NCBI RefSeq assembly: GCF_004358165.1
Contig: NZ_SMTG01000002.1
Location: forward strand, 248,001 to 312,000
DNA length: 64,000 nt
Reading direction: 5' to 3'
Source: Luteimonas terrae
GTDB lineage: Bacteria; Pseudomonadota; Gammaproteobacteria; Xanthomonadales; Xanthomonadaceae
A program made the translations under genes and the position numbers. A model generated the notes under the pieces. That model did not search any database. It had not been told where the DNA came from and was given only the letters and a program-made list of their open reading frames with translations. Of the stretch, positions 1 through 9,593 are shown piece after piece (the first letter of the stretch is position 1; each line of letters starts with the position of its first letter).

Positions 1-1291
1 CGACAACGCCGCCGACCAGCTCGGCGTGCTGGTGCACCCGGCCACCTCGAACGAGGAGGGCGCGCTGCTCGCGCGTCTGGCCGACGCCCTGGGCACCGGC
101 AATCTCGACCACCGCATCGCCCAGCGCGACCTGTCGGATGGCGCCGTCGCCGAAGCCTTCGCGATGCCGGTCGCCGAACTCGACAAGGCCGACGTGGTGC
201 TGCTGGTCGGCTCCAACCTGCGCCACGAAGTGCCGCTGCTGCACCACCGCGTGCGCCAGGCTTGGACCCGTGGTGCCAAGGTCTACGTGGTCAACCCGGT
301 CGATTTCGACTTCACCTTCGACATCGAAGACAAGGCCATCGTCGCGCCGTCGCAGATCGCAGCGACGCTGCAGGTCGCCGAACTCGGTGACGCGCTGCGC
401 GGTGCGAAGCACGCGGCGATCATCGTCGGCGCGCAGGCGGAAGCCAGCGCGCACGCGGCCGATATCCGCAAGGCGGCCGCCGCGCTCGCGTCGAGCACCG
501 GCGCTTCGTTGTGCCGCATTCCGCAGGGTGCGAACGCGCTCGGCCTGACGCGTGCCGGCGTGCTGCCGACCTCGCGCGATGCCAATGCGATGCTCGCCGA
601 GACGCGCGGCGCCTACGTGATCTACGGCATCGAGCCGGGTCTGGATTTCGCCGACCAGGCGAAGGCGCTCAAGGCGCTGGGTGCGGCGCAGGTCGTGGCC
701 TTCAGCCACTTCGCCTGCCAGTCCACGCGTCAGGTCGCCGACGTGATCCTGCCGATCGGCGCGCTCGCGGAGATCGACGCCACGCTGACCAACCTCGAAG
801 GTCGCAGCCAGCAGGCCACCGCCGCCGGCAAGCTGCCGGGTGACGCGCGTGCCGGCTGGCGCGTGCTGCGCGCACTCGGTGGTGCGATGGAACTGGCCGG
901 TTTCGACTTCACCGATCTCGCCGGTCTGCGTGCCGGCCTGCAGGCCAGGGCCGTGCAGGTCGCCGCGTCGAATGCGCCGGTCGTCGACGGTGACGGTCTG
1001 GAACTGGCCGTGACCCAGGCGATCTACCGCGTCGACGGCCTGACCCGTCGTGCGGCGGCGCTGCAGTCGCACCCGCTCAACGTCGGTCCGCGCATCGTGC
1101 TGCATCCCGACGACGCGTCCGCCAACGGCGTCGCCGACGGCGGCATGGCCAAGGTCGCCAATGCGGTCGGCACCGCGACGCTGCAGGTGGCGGTCGACGA
1201 CCGTGTCGCGCCGGGCGCGGCATGGGTGGAATCGGGCTATGGCGCCACGGCTGCGCTGGCGGCCGGCAAGGTCAAGGTGGTGGCGGCATGA
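1..1291 (+). CDS. nuoG: NADH-quinone oxidoreductase subunit G, C-terminal part (5' end outside window)
   Basis: Large peripheral-arm subunit of respiratory complex I. The reading frame is open from base 2, so the gene starts upstream of the window and only about 429 C-terminal residues are seen. This part is the molybdopterin-oxidoreductase-like domain (a Rossmann-type stretch with [17 protein letters not shown], then the region [15 protein letters not shown] and a C-terminal dinucleotide-binding-like fold). The N-terminal iron-sulfur domains lie outside the window. The stop overlaps the nuoH start (ATGA at 1288-1291), which places it in the nuo operon and supports NuoG over other members of the family. 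Confidence 0.93.
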   Translation, partial: DNAADQLGVLVHPATSNEEGALLARLADALGTGNLDHRIAQRDLSDGAVAEAFAMPVAELDKADVVLLVGSNLRHEVPLLHHRVRQAWTRGAKVYVVNPVDFDFTFDIEDKAIVAPSQIAATLQVAELGDALRGAKHAAIIVGAQAEASAHAADIRKAAAALASSTGASLCRIPQGANALGLTRAGVLPTSRDANAMLAETRGAYVIYGIEPGLDFADQAKALKALGAAQVVAFSHFACQSTRQVADVILPIGALAEIDATLTNLEGRSQQATAAGKLPGDARAGWRVLRALGGAMELAGFDFTDLAGLRAGLQARAVQVAASNAPVVDGDGLELAVTQAIYRVDGLTRRAAALQSHPLNVGPRIVLHPDDASANGVADGGMAKVANAVGTATLQVAVDDRVAPGAAWVESGYGATAALAAGKVKVVAA

Positions 1292-2376
1292 GTGTCACGA
1301 ATACCGCAACGCTGCTCGGTGACGTCACCGCGCCGCTGCACGACTGGCTGCTGTCGCTGGGCGCGATCGGTCTGATCCTCTGGACCGTGCTCAAGATCCT
1401 CGTGATCGCGATGCCGGTGATCATCGCCGTCGCGTTCTACGTGGTCTGGGAGCGCAAGCTGCTCGGCTGGATGCACCAGCGCCACGGACCGATGTACGTG
1501 GGCATGGGCATCTTCCAGGCCTTCGCCGACGTCTTCAAACTGCTGTTCAAGGAAGTCATCCAGCCGACCCGTGCGCAGCGCGTGCTGTTCGTGCTGGCGC
1601 CGCTGATCACGCTCGCGCCCGCATTCGCGGCCTGGGCGGTGGTGCCCTTTGATGCGCAGCTGGTGCTCTCGAACGCCAACGCCGGTCTGCTGTACCTGCT
1701 GGCGATGACGTCGCTTGGCATCTACGGCATCATCCTCGCCGGCTGGGCGTCGAACTCGAAGTACGCCTTCCTCGGTGCGATGCGCGCCTCGGCGCAGATG
1801 ATCAGCTACGAAATCGCGATGGGCTTCGCCCTGGTCGGTGTGATGGTCGCCTCGGGCAGCCTCAACCTCAGCGAGATCGTCATGGCACAGGCCGGCGGCA
1901 AGGGCCTCTTCAGCTGGTTCTGGCTGCCGCTGCTGCCGCTGTTCGTGATCTATTTTGTGTCCGGCGTGGCCGAGACCAACCGCGCGCCCTTCGACGTCGT
2001 CGAAGGCGAGTCGGAAATCGTCGCCGGTCACATGGTCGAGTATTCGGGGTCGGCGTTCGCGCTGTTCTTCCTCGCCGAATACGCGAACATGATCCTGATC
2101 AGCTTCCTGACGGCGATCTTCTTCCTCGGTGGCTGGCTCTCGCCGTTCCACGGCCTGGGCATTCCGGTGCTGTCGGTCGACGGCTGGTGGTGGCTGTTCG
2201 CGAAGGTGTTCCTGTTCGCCAGCGTCTTCATCTGGTTCCGCGCGTCGTTCCCGCGCTACCGCTACGACCAGATCATGCGCCTGGGCTGGAAGGTGTTCAT
2301 CCCGATCAGCATCGGCTGGATCGTGGTGACCGCGTTGATGTCGTATTTCGGTGTGATCGGGGCAGGGCAGGCATGA
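1288..2376 (+). CDS. nuoH: NADH-quinone oxidoreductase subunit H
   Basis: Membrane subunit of complex I (ND1 homologue) at the junction with the peripheral arm, forming much of the quinone-binding chamber. The product is 362 residues with about eight membrane helices. The conserved stretch around residues 228-255 (AETNRAPFD followed by [16 protein letters not shown]) is a family signature. The ATG at 1288 overlaps the nuoG stop by four bases and its own stop overlaps nuoI, so translation is coupled. A longer in-frame opening from 1222 lies inside nuoG and is not needed. Confidence 0.96.
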   Translation: MSVTNTATLLGDVTAPLHDWLLSLGAIGLILWTVLKILVIAMPVIIAVAFYVVWERKLLGWMHQRHGPMYVGMGIFQAFADVFKLLFKEVIQPTRAQRVLFVLAPLITLAPAFAAWAVVPFDAQLVLSNANAGLLYLLAMTSLGIYGIILAGWASNSKYAFLGAMRASAQMISYEIAMGFALVGVMVASGSLNLSEIVMAQAGGKGLFSWFWLPLLPLFVIYFVSGVAETNRAPFDVVEGESEIVAGHMVEYSGSAFALFFLAEYANMILISFLTAIFFLGGWLSPFHGLGIPVLSVDGWWWLFAKVFLFASVFIWFRASFPRYRYDQIMRLGWKVFIPISIGWIVVTALMSYFGVIGAGQA

Positions 2377-2861
2377 ACAAGATCGTTTCCTGGTTCAAGG
2401 GCCTGCTGCTGCTGGAACTGCTCTGCGGCATGGCACTGACCTTCCGCTACCTGTTCCGCGACAAGTACACGCTGATGTACCCGATGGAGAAGACGCCGCA
2501 GTCGCCGCGGTTCCGCGGTTTGCATGCACTGCGTCGCTACCCCAACGGTGAAGAACGCTGCATCGCCTGCAAGCTCTGCGAAGCGGTGTGCCCGGCGCTG
2601 GCGATCACCATCGATTCGGAGCAGCGCGAGGACGGCACCCGCCGCACCACGCGCTACGACATCGACCTGTTCAAGTGCATCTACTGCGGTTTCTGCGAGG
2701 AATCGTGCCCGGTCGACTCGATCGTCGAGACGCACCTGCACGAGTACCACTTCGAGAACCGCGGCGAGAACATCGTGACCAAGCCGCAGTTGCTGGCCAT
2801 CGGCGACCGCCTCGAGTCCGAGATCGCCGAGCGTCGCGCCGCCGACTCCGCGTACAGGTAA
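2373..2861 (+). CDS. nuoI: NADH-quinone oxidoreductase subunit I
   Basis: Ferredoxin-like subunit of complex I that carries clusters N6a and N6b and passes electrons towards N2. The product is 162 residues. Two complete [4Fe-4S] motifs are visible: C63-x2-C66-x2-C69-x3-C73 ([12 protein letters not shown]) and C102-x2-C105-x2-C108-x3-C112 ([12 protein letters not shown]). The short hydrophobic N-terminus fits the amphipathic helix that anchors it to the membrane arm. The ATG at 2373 overlaps the nuoH stop; nuoJ follows after three bases. Confidence 0.97.
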   Translation: MNKIVSWFKGLLLLELLCGMALTFRYLFRDKYTLMYPMEKTPQSPRFRGLHALRRYPNGEERCIACKLCEAVCPALAITIDSEQREDGTRRTTRYDIDLFKCIYCGFCEESCPVDSIVETHLHEYHFENRGENIVTKPQLLAIGDRLESEIAERRAADSAYR

Positions 2862-2864
2862 GTC

Positions 2865-3506
2865 ATGGAAACCACGCTCATTGCATTTCTCGTCTTCGCC
2901 GCGATCACAGTGATGTCCGCGGTGGCGGTGATCAGTGCCCGCAATCCGGTGCACGCGGCGCTGTTCCTGGTGCTGACCTTCTTCTCCACCGCCTGCACCT
3001 GGTTGCTGGTCGGCGCCGAGTTCCTGGGCCTTGCCCTGGTGCTGGTCTACGTCGGCGCGGTGATGGTGCTGTTCCTGTTCGTGGTGATGATGCTCGACGT
3101 GGACGTCGCGCCGCTGCGCGAAGGCTACGTGCGCTATCTGCCCGTCGGCCTGGTCGTGGCGGTGGTGATGCTGGTCGAGATCGTCACGCTGATCGGCGTG
3201 GGTACGAAGATGACGCCCTACGGTGTCGACGCGGTCGACGCGGCCGGCGTGTCGAACACGGTGTGGATCGCGCGCCGTCTGTTCACCGACTTCCTGCTGC
3301 CGTTCGAAGTGGCCGCGGTCATCCTGACCGTCGCCGTCATCGCCGCGGTGATGCTGACGCTGCGTCGTCGTCCGGGCACCAAGCACCAGAACCCGAGCGA
3401 ACAGGCGCGGGTGAAGGCCAAGGACCGCGTGCGCGTAGTGAAGATGGACGCGGTGCGTCCGGTCGCCGCACCGCCGGCGGGCGAGGGCGAGGGAGAAGCG
3501 AAATGA
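2865..3506 (+). CDS. nuoJ: NADH-quinone oxidoreductase subunit J
   Basis: Membrane subunit of complex I (ND6 homologue) with five predicted helices. It contains the flexible third helix that takes part in coupling quinone reduction to proton pumping ([20 protein letters not shown] region). The product is 213 residues. About 45 residues after the last helix are hydrophilic and rich in Lys, Arg, Ala and Pro, a longer tail than in the E. coli protein. It overlaps nuoK by four bases (3503-3506). Confidence 0.95.
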   Translation: METTLIAFLVFAAITVMSAVAVISARNPVHAALFLVLTFFSTACTWLLVGAEFLGLALVLVYVGAVMVLFLFVVMMLDVDVAPLREGYVRYLPVGLVVAVVMLVEIVTLIGVGTKMTPYGVDAVDAAGVSNTVWIARRLFTDFLLPFEVAAVILTVAVIAAVMLTLRRRPGTKHQNPSEQARVKAKDRVRVVKMDAVRPVAAPPAGEGEGEAK

Positions 3507-3829
3507 CCGAGCTGTTCGGAACCGGCCTCGCGCTGGGCCATTACCTGTCGCTGGGCGCGGTGCTGTTCTGCATCTCGGTGGCGGGCATCTTCCTCAACCG
3601 GAAGAACGTGATCATCCTGCTGATGTCGATCGAGCTGATGCTGCTCGCGGTCAACATCAACTTCATCGCGTTCTCGCGCGAATTCGGCGACGCCGCCGGG
3701 CAGATCTTCGTGTTCTTCATCCTGACCGTGGCCGCGGCCGAGGCCGCCATCGGCCTGGCGATCCTGGTCACGCTGTTCCGCAACCGGCGCACGATCAACG
3801 TCGCCGAACTCGACACGCTGAAGGGCTGA
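3503..3829 (+). CDS. nuoK: NADH-quinone oxidoreductase subunit K
   Basis: Smallest antiporter-like membrane subunit of complex I (ND4L homologue): 108 residues and three membrane helices. Two membrane-buried glutamates expected for proton transfer are present, E44 (in [10 protein letters not shown]) and E80 (in [12 protein letters not shown]). The start ATG at 3503 overlaps the nuoJ stop, and nuoL follows after seven bases. Confidence 0.96.
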   Translation: MTELFGTGLALGHYLSLGAVLFCISVAGIFLNRKNVIILLMSIELMLLAVNINFIAFSREFGDAAGQIFVFFILTVAAAEAAIGLAILVTLFRNRRTINVAELDTLKG

Positions 3830-3836
3830 GCCGGGC

Positions 3837-5984
3837 ATGGAGTACACAGTTTCCAAGGGCATCCTGATCGCGATCGTCCTGGCCCCGCTGCTGGGTTCGA
3901 TCATCGCCGGCCTGTTCGGCCGTCAGGTCGGCCGCGCCGGCGCGCACAGCGTGACCATCGGTGGTGTCGCGGTGAGCTGCGCGCTGTCGATCTACACGCT
4001 GTGGCAGCTGATGCAGGGCGCGCCGGTCTTCAACGAGAACGTCTACACGTTCTTCGAGGTCGGCAACTACTCGGCGCACGTGGGCTTCCTGATCGACAAC
4101 CTCACCGCGATGATGATGGTCGTGGTGACCTTCGTGTCGCTGCTGGTGCACGTCTACACCATCGGCTACATGGAAGAGGATCCGGGCTACCAGCGCTTCT
4201 TCAGCTACATCTCGCTGTTCACCTTCTCGATGCTCATGCTGGTCATGGGCAACAACTTCCTGCAGCTGTTCTTCGGCTGGGAAGCAGTGGGTCTGGTGTC
4301 CTATCTGCTGATCGGCTTCTGGTTCAAGAAGCCGACCGCGGTGTTCGCCAACATGAAGGCGTTCCTGGTCAACCGCGTCGGCGACTTCGGCTTCCTGCTC
4401 GGCATCGCCGGCGTGCTGTGGTACTTCGGCTCGCTCGACTACGCGACCGTCTTCGCGGCGGCCGACGCGACGATCGGCGGCGGACAGACCATCCAGGTCA
4501 TCGGCGGCTTCGAGTGGTCGGTCGCGACGATGGTCTGCATCTGCCTGTTCATCGGCGCGATGGGCAAGTCGGCCCAGGTGCCGCTGCATGTGTGGCTGCC
4601 CGACTCGATGGAAGGCCCGACCCCGATCTCGGCGCTGATCCACGCCGCGACCATGGTCACGGCCGGCATCTTCATGGTGGCGCGCATGTCGCCGCTGTTC
4701 GAGCTGTCGGAAACCGCGCTGCAGTTCATCCTCTTCATCGGTGCGACCACGGCCTTCTTCACCGGCCTGATCGGCATCGTGCAGAACGACATCAAGCGCG
4801 TCGTCGCGTACTCCACGCTGTCGCAGCTGGGCTACATGACCGTGGCGCTGGGCGTGTCCGCGTACTCGGCGGCCGTGTTCCACCTGATGACCCACGCCTT
4901 CTTCAAGGCGCTGCTGTTCCTGGCGGCGGGCTCGGTGATCATCGGCATGCACCACGAGCAGGACATGCGCAAGATGGGCGGCCTGCGCAAGTACATGCCG
5001 ATCACCTTCTGGACCAGCGTCATCGGCACGCTGGCCCTGGTCGGCACGCCGTTCTTCAGCGGCTTCTATTCCAAGGACGTCATCATCGAGGCGGCCAAGG
5101 AAGCGAACGGCGGCGGCTGGGTCTACCAGTACGCGTACTGGTCGGTGCTGCTGGGCGCGTTCGTGACCTCGTTCTACAGCTTCCGCCTGCTGTACATGAC
5201 GTACTTCGGCAAGGAGCGTTTCCGCGATGCGCATGCGTCCGACGACCACGCCGCGCACGATGCGCACGGCCAGGAAACCCATCACGAGCCGCTGCACGAC
5301 GACGGGCACGGCCACGTCGCCGCATCGACGCACGATGCACACGCGCACGACGACCACGGCCACCATGGCGTGCACGAGCCGCACGAGTCGCCGTGGGTGG
5401 TCACGCTGCCGCTGATCCTGCTGGCGATCCCGTCGATCCTGATCGGCTACTTCACCGCCGGTCCGATGCTGTTCGGCACCGACTGGAGCGGTCACCACGA
5501 AGGCCAGTGGTTCTTCGACGGCGTGATCCATGTGCTGGCGTCCCACGACGTCATGGCCGCGGTCAAGGAAGCGCTTTGGCACGGCCCGAACGCGCTGGCG
5601 CTGCACGGCTTCATCGCGCCGGCGTTCTGGCTGGTCGTCGCCGGCTTCGTGCTCGCCACCGTCATGTACTGGTGGAAGCCCGAGCTGCCGGCCAAGGCCG
5701 CGCGCGTGTTCGCGCTGCCGATCAGGGTCCTGGAGCGCAAGTACTTCGCCGACGATCTGTGGATCGGTGGCTTCGCCGGCGGCGGCGTGGCGCTCGGCAA
5801 GTTGTCGCGTGTGTTCGACACCCGGCTCATCGACGGCGTGTTCGTGAACGGTCCGGCGCGTCTCGTCGGCCTGGTCGCGGGCGTCGTGCGCCGGCTGCAG
5901 TCCGGCGCCCTCTACCACTATGCATTCGCGATGATCGTCGGCCTGATCGTGTTGTTGGCCGTCCTCATCAAGTACTGGCGCTGA
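3837..5984 (+). CDS. nuoL: NADH-quinone oxidoreductase subunit L, with His-rich loop
   Basis: Distal antiporter-like proton-pumping subunit of complex I, with the long lateral helix near the C-terminus. The product is 715 residues, longer than the E. coli protein (about 613). Core motifs of the Mrp/ND5 family are clear, for example GWEAVGLVSYLLIGFW and the KSAQVPLHVWLPDSMEGPTP region. Part of the extra length is a hydrophilic insertion at about residues 464-518 with 17 histidines in some 52 residues, mixed with Asp, Ala and Gly, between two membrane helices. The core is certain; the role of the loop is unknown. Confidence 0.96.
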   Translation: MEYTVSKGILIAIVLAPLLGSIIAGLFGRQVGRAGAHSVTIGGVAVSCALSIYTLWQLMQGAPVFNENVYTFFEVGNYSAHVGFLIDNLTAMMMVVVTFVSLLVHVYTIGYMEEDPGYQRFFSYISLFTFSMLMLVMGNNFLQLFFGWEAVGLVSYLLIGFWFKKPTAVFANMKAFLVNRVGDFGFLLGIAGVLWYFGSLDYATVFAAADATIGGGQTIQVIGGFEWSVATMVCICLFIGAMGKSAQVPLHVWLPDSMEGPTPISALIHAATMVTAGIFMVARMSPLFELSETALQFILFIGATTAFFTGLIGIVQNDIKRVVAYSTLSQLGYMTVALGVSAYSAAVFHLMTHAFFKALLFLAAGSVIIGMHHEQDMRKMGGLRKYMPITFWTSVIGTLALVGTPFFSGFYSKDVIIEAAKEANGGGWVYQYAYWSVLLGAFVTSFYSFRLLYMTYFGKERFRDAHASDDHAAHDAHGQETHHEPLHDDGHGHVAASTHDAHAHDDHGHHGVHEPHESPWVVTLPLILLAIPSILIGYFTAGPMLFGTDWSGHHEGQWFFDGVIHVLASHDVMAAVKEALWHGPNALALHGFIAPAFWLVVAGFVLATVMYWWKPELPAKAARVFALPIRVLERKYFADDLWIGGFAGGGVALGKLSRVFDTRLIDGVFVNGPARLVGLVAGVVRRLQSGALYHYAFAMIVGLIVLLAVLIKYWR

Positions 5985-5997
5985 CGGAAATATCGAC

Positions 5998-7512
5998 GTG
6001 TCGAACTGGCCTCTTCTCAGTCTTCTGATCTGGCTGCCGATCCTCGGCGGTGCGTGCGTGCTCGCCATGGGCGACCGTCGCCCGGATCTCGCCCGCTGGA
6101 CCTCGCTGGCGTTCGCGCTGGTGGTGTTCGCGATCAGCATCCCGTTGTTCACCGGCTTCGATTACGCCAACGCCGGCCTGCAGTTCCTCGAGCGTCGCGA
6201 GTGGATTCCGTCGCTGGGCATCGAGTACCACCTCGGCGCGGACGGCATCTCGGTCGCGCTGATCGTGCTGACCACGCTGACCACCGCGCTGGTGCTGATC
6301 GGCGCGTGGACCTCGATCACAAAGCGCGTGTCGCAGTACTTCGCCGCGATGCTGATCCTCGAGGGCATGATGGTCGGCGTGTTCGCGGCCGTCGACGCGA
6401 TGCTGTTCTACGTGTTCTTCGAGGCCATGCTGATTCCGATGTTCATCATCATCGGTATCTGGGGTGGCGCGCGTCGCGTCTACGCGTCGGTGAAGTTCTT
6501 CCTGTACACCTTCCTCGGGTCGGTGTTCATGCTGGTCGCGCTGATCTACCTGTACCTGCAGGCCGGCAGCTGGCAGCTGCCCGACCTGTACGCGCTGCGG
6601 CTGTCGTCGACCGAGCAGATGTGGATCTTCTTCGCCTTCCTTGCCGCGTTCGCGGTGAAGGTGCCGATGTTCCCGGTACACACCTGGTTGCCGGACGCGC
6701 ATGTCGAGGCGCCGACCGGCGGCTCGGTGATCCTGGCCGCGATCATGCTGAAGATCGGCGGCTACGGCTTCCTGCGCTTCAACCTGCCGATCACCCCGGA
6801 CGCCGGCCACGAGTGGGCTTGGCTCGTCATCGCGCTGTCGCTGATCGCCATCGTCTACGTGGGTCTGGTGGCGCTGGTGCAGGAGGACATGAAGAAGCTC
6901 GTCGCCTATTCGTCCGTCTCGCACATGGGCTTCGTGACCCTGGGTGTATTCATCGCGTTCGCGCTGGTGCGCGACGTCGATGGTGGCGGCGATGCCGCAC
7001 GTCTCGGCCTGCAGGGCGCGATGGTGCAGATGGTCAGCCACGGCTTCATCTCCGGCGCGATGTTCTCGTGCATCGGCATCCTCTACGACCGCATGCACAC
7101 CCGCATGATCAAGGACTACGGCGGGGTCGCGAATGTGATGCCGTGGTTCGCCGCGTTCTACGTGCTGTTCGCGATGGCCAACTCCGGCCTGCCGGGCACC
7201 TCGGGCTTCGTCGGCGAGTTCATGGTCATCTTGGCCGCGTTCCAGGCCAATCCGGTGATCGGCTTCTTCGCGGCGATGACGCTGATCATCGGCGCCGCCT
7301 ACACGCTGTGGCTGGTCAAGCGCGTGCTCTACGGCGAAGTCGCCAATGCACACGTCGCCGCGCTCAAGGACATCAATGCCCGCGAGGCGCTGGTGCTGGG
7401 CGTGTTCGCCGCGGGCACGCTGCTGATCGGCGTCTATCCCAAGCCGCTGACCGACCTGATGGAACCGTCCATCGCGCAACTGGCGAACCTGATCGCCGCA
7501 AGCAAGCTTTGA
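5998..7512 (+). CDS. nuoM: NADH-quinone oxidoreductase subunit M
   Basis: Second large antiporter-like proton-pumping subunit of complex I (ND4 homologue), 504 residues and about 14 membrane helices. Recognisable stretches are EAMLIPMFIIIGIWGG, AVKVPMFPVHTWLPDAH and VAYSSVSHMGFVTLG. The start is GTG at 5998 (protein begins MSNWPLLSLLIW), 13 bases after nuoL. It is followed by an unusually long spacer of about 170 bases before nuoN. Confidence 0.95.
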   Translation: MSNWPLLSLLIWLPILGGACVLAMGDRRPDLARWTSLAFALVVFAISIPLFTGFDYANAGLQFLERREWIPSLGIEYHLGADGISVALIVLTTLTTALVLIGAWTSITKRVSQYFAAMLILEGMMVGVFAAVDAMLFYVFFEAMLIPMFIIIGIWGGARRVYASVKFFLYTFLGSVFMLVALIYLYLQAGSWQLPDLYALRLSSTEQMWIFFAFLAAFAVKVPMFPVHTWLPDAHVEAPTGGSVILAAIMLKIGGYGFLRFNLPITPDAGHEWAWLVIALSLIAIVYVGLVALVQEDMKKLVAYSSVSHMGFVTLGVFIAFALVRDVDGGGDAARLGLQGAMVQMVSHGFISGAMFSCIGILYDRMHTRMIKDYGGVANVMPWFAAFYVLFAMANSGLPGTSGFVGEFMVILAAFQANPVIGFFAAMTLIIGAAYTLWLVKRVLYGEVANAHVAALKDINAREALVLGVFAAGTLLIGVYPKPLTDLMEPSIAQLANLIAASKL

Positions 7513-7569
7513 GGGTGAGCAGACGCGTGCTTGGCGGGCGCCCTCAAGACGGCCGCCGCGTCTGGGAAC

Positions 7570-7591
7570 GACCGGCCACGGATGGCCGGTC
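7570..7591. repeat. Perfect 9-bp hairpin in the nuoM-nuoN spacer, REP-like
   Basis: GACCGGCCA and TGGCCGGTC form a perfect 9-bp stem around the loop CGGA. The design (stem closing with CA/TG around an NGGA loop) matches the hairpins at 34481-34500, 34637-34656 and 34665-34684. It sits in the only sizeable gap of the nuoG-N operon and has no following T-run, so it is more likely a repeat or mRNA-processing/stability element than a terminator. Confidence 0.55.
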
Positions 7592-7684
7592 AGGACAATC
7601 CGGAGTCGCCCATGTCTCGCCATGGACGGCATCGGTTGATGATCGAATCAGTGTGATCCGTTGGATTGCCGAGGAACGTGTGAA

Positions 7685-9151
7685 GTGATTAACAATCCGA
7701 TGACGCCCCCCGTCCGCACCCTGGCCGAACTCGGCCCGATCGTGCCCGAGCTCGTCGTGGTGCTGGGCGCGTTCGCCCTGCTGATGCTCGACCTGTTCAT
7801 CGATCCGCGCCGCCGCGTGATCACCCACGTGCTGGCCGTGGCGACGCTGCTCGCCGCCGCCGCGCTGATCGCCTTCGGCGTGGGCGGGCAGGGCAGCACC
7901 CTGGCCGACATGTTCGTGCGCGACACCGGCGCCGATGTGCTCAAGGTCGTCGGCCTCGTGGTCGCGGCAATCGCGCTGGGCTATGCCTGGACCTATCTGC
8001 GCGAGCGCGCCCTGTACCAGGGCGAGATCCCGGTGCTGTTCCTGTTCACCGCCGCCGGCATGATGCTGCTGGTCTCGGCCAACAATCTGACGATGGTCTA
8101 CGTCGGTCTGGAACTGCTGGCGCTGTGCTCGTACGCGCTGGTCGCCTGCGACCGCGACAACAAGTTGGCCTCCGAAGCGGCGATGAAGTACTTCGTCCTC
8201 GGCGCACTGGCCTCGGGCATGCTGCTGTTTGGCATGTCGCTGGTCTATGGCGCGGCCGGCACGCTGTCGCTGCCGGGCATCCATGACGCGATCGGCGGCC
8301 TGTCGAGCGACGGCCGCGTGCTGATGCTGACCGGCATGGTGTTCCTGATCGTCGGCATCGCGTTCAAGTTCGGCGCCGCGCCGTTCCACATGTGGCTGCC
8401 CGACACCTACCACGGCGCGCCGACGCCGATCGTCGCCTTCATCAGCTCGGTGCCCAAGCTCGCCGCGTTCGGCATGACCTGGCGCCTGCTGGAAGTGGGC
8501 CTGTCGCCGCTGCACGACCAGGCGCAGATCCTGCTGTCGATCCTCGCCGCGCTGTCGCTGGTGGTGGGCAACCTGTTCGCGATCGCGCAGACCAACCTCA
8601 AGCGCATGCTCGCGTATTCGACGATCTCGCACGTCGGCTTCCTGTTGCTCGGTCTGGCCGGCGGCGGCGAAACGGGTTACGCCTCGGCGATGTTCTACGT
8701 CGTCAGCTACGCGGTGATGTCGGCCGCCTCGTTCGGCGCCATCGTCATGCTGTCGCGCAACGGTTTCGAGGCCGAAGAGATCGACGACTTCAAGGGTCTC
8801 AACCAGCGCAGCCCGTGGATGGCCGGCCTCGTGCTCTGCATCATGGCCTCGCTGGCCGGCGTGCCGCCGTTCCTGGGCTTCTGGGCCAAGCTGGCGGTGC
8901 TGCAGGGCGCGCTGCAGGGCGACCTGCTGTGGCTGGCGATCGTCGCGATCGTGTTCGCGGTCATCGGCGCGTTCTACTACCTGCGCGTCATCAAGGTCAT
9001 GTACTTCGATGCGCCGGAGAACGCGCAGCTGGTGCAGCGCCCCGGTACGCCGATCCGCACCGTGTTCGCCCTGAACGTGCTCGCGCTGCTGGTCGTGGTG
9101 CCGTTCTTCAGCCCGCTGATGGCGTGGTGCCAGCAGGCATTCGCCGGCTGA
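7685..9151 (+). CDS. nuoN: NADH-quinone oxidoreductase subunit N
   Basis: Third large antiporter-like subunit of complex I (ND2 homologue), 488 residues from the chosen GTG start. GAGGAA at 7671-7676 lies eight bases before this GTG and decides the start; an ATG at 7700 is the alternative. Family stretches include GLELLALCSYALVA, KFGAAPFHMWLPDTYHGAPTP and MLAYSTISHVGFLLLGL. It is the last nuo gene of the cluster. No terminator is obvious directly behind it. Confidence 0.95.
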   Translation: MINNPMTPPVRTLAELGPIVPELVVVLGAFALLMLDLFIDPRRRVITHVLAVATLLAAAALIAFGVGGQGSTLADMFVRDTGADVLKVVGLVVAAIALGYAWTYLRERALYQGEIPVLFLFTAAGMMLLVSANNLTMVYVGLELLALCSYALVACDRDNKLASEAAMKYFVLGALASGMLLFGMSLVYGAAGTLSLPGIHDAIGGLSSDGRVLMLTGMVFLIVGIAFKFGAAPFHMWLPDTYHGAPTPIVAFISSVPKLAAFGMTWRLLEVGLSPLHDQAQILLSILAALSLVVGNLFAIAQTNLKRMLAYSTISHVGFLLLGLAGGGETGYASAMFYVVSYAVMSAASFGAIVMLSRNGFEAEEIDDFKGLNQRSPWMAGLVLCIMASLAGVPPFLGFWAKLAVLQGALQGDLLWLAIVAIVFAVIGAFYYLRVIKVMYFDAPENAQLVQRPGTPIRTVFALNVLALLVVVPFFSPLMAWCQQAFAG

Positions 9152-9258
9152 ACGATCGAGGCTGGCAATACGCGCGTCATCTGGTTAAGATGCGCGCCCG
9201 GTCGCCGCGACGCGACGGCCGGGGGAAGTTCGAAGGACGCGGAATCGTTCGAAACTTC

Positions 9259-9287
9259 TTGCAATATCGAAGAGAAATCTTCATAAT
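9259..9287 (+). promoter_or_regulatory. Promoter of tRNA-fMet
   Basis: TTGCAA (9259-9264), 17-base spacer, CATAAT (9282-9287): a near-consensus sigma-70 promoter 11 bases before the tRNA. The surrounding 40 bases are much richer in A and T than the rest of the window. Confidence 0.8.
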
Positions 9288-9298
9288 TCCGTTTCTGA

Positions 9299-9375
9299 TG
9301 CGGGGTGGAGCAGTCTGGCAGCTCGTCGGGCTCATAACCCGAAGGTCGCAGGTTCAAATCCTGCCCCCGCTACCA
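9299..9375 (+). tRNA. tRNA-fMet (CAT), initiator
   Basis: A 77-base cloverleaf with encoded CCA. Initiator features: three G-C pairs in the anticodon stem around CTCATAA, and no Watson-Crick pair at 1:72 (T1 opposite T72; E. coli has C1-A72). The T-arm reads GCAGG-TTCAAAT-CCTGC. Its place directly upstream of rimP-nusA-infB matches the metY locus of other gammaproteobacteria. It has its own promoter and terminator. Confidence 0.97.
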
Positions 9376-9479
9376 CATTCGACGCAGTACTCAGGACGCA
9401 TCTCCGGATGCATCGACGCGAAGAATCTGGGCTTGCCGAAGCAACTGCTTCGCTTCGGCGCCGACATCCAGTGGTATCG

Positions 9480-9511
9480 GACAAGGGGCCCGTCGGGCCC
9501 TTTGTCGTTTT
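9480..9511 (+). terminator. Intrinsic terminator after tRNA-fMet
   Basis: GACAAGGGGCCC / GGGCCCTTTGTC, a 12-bp stem with one G-T pair and a GTC loop (9480-9506), followed by GTTTT. It ends the tRNA unit or attenuates read-through into rimP. Confidence 0.8.
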
Positions 9512-9593
9512 CCACGATCGGAAAACCGCAAGGCGCTCCAGACGCAGCAAGCGACGATCGTGCGGTACCGGACACACAACCGACGAGGGCACA

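Noticed and set aside
1237..2151. A 304-codon minus-strand frame opposite nuoH
   Set aside because: Shadow frame, mostly Arg, Glu, His and Gln; nuoH is certain.
3795..6152. A 785-codon open frame on the minus strand opposite nuoL
   Set aside because: Arg/Asp/His-rich composition and lack of any fold signal mark it as the antisense shadow of nuoL, whose motifs are unambiguous.
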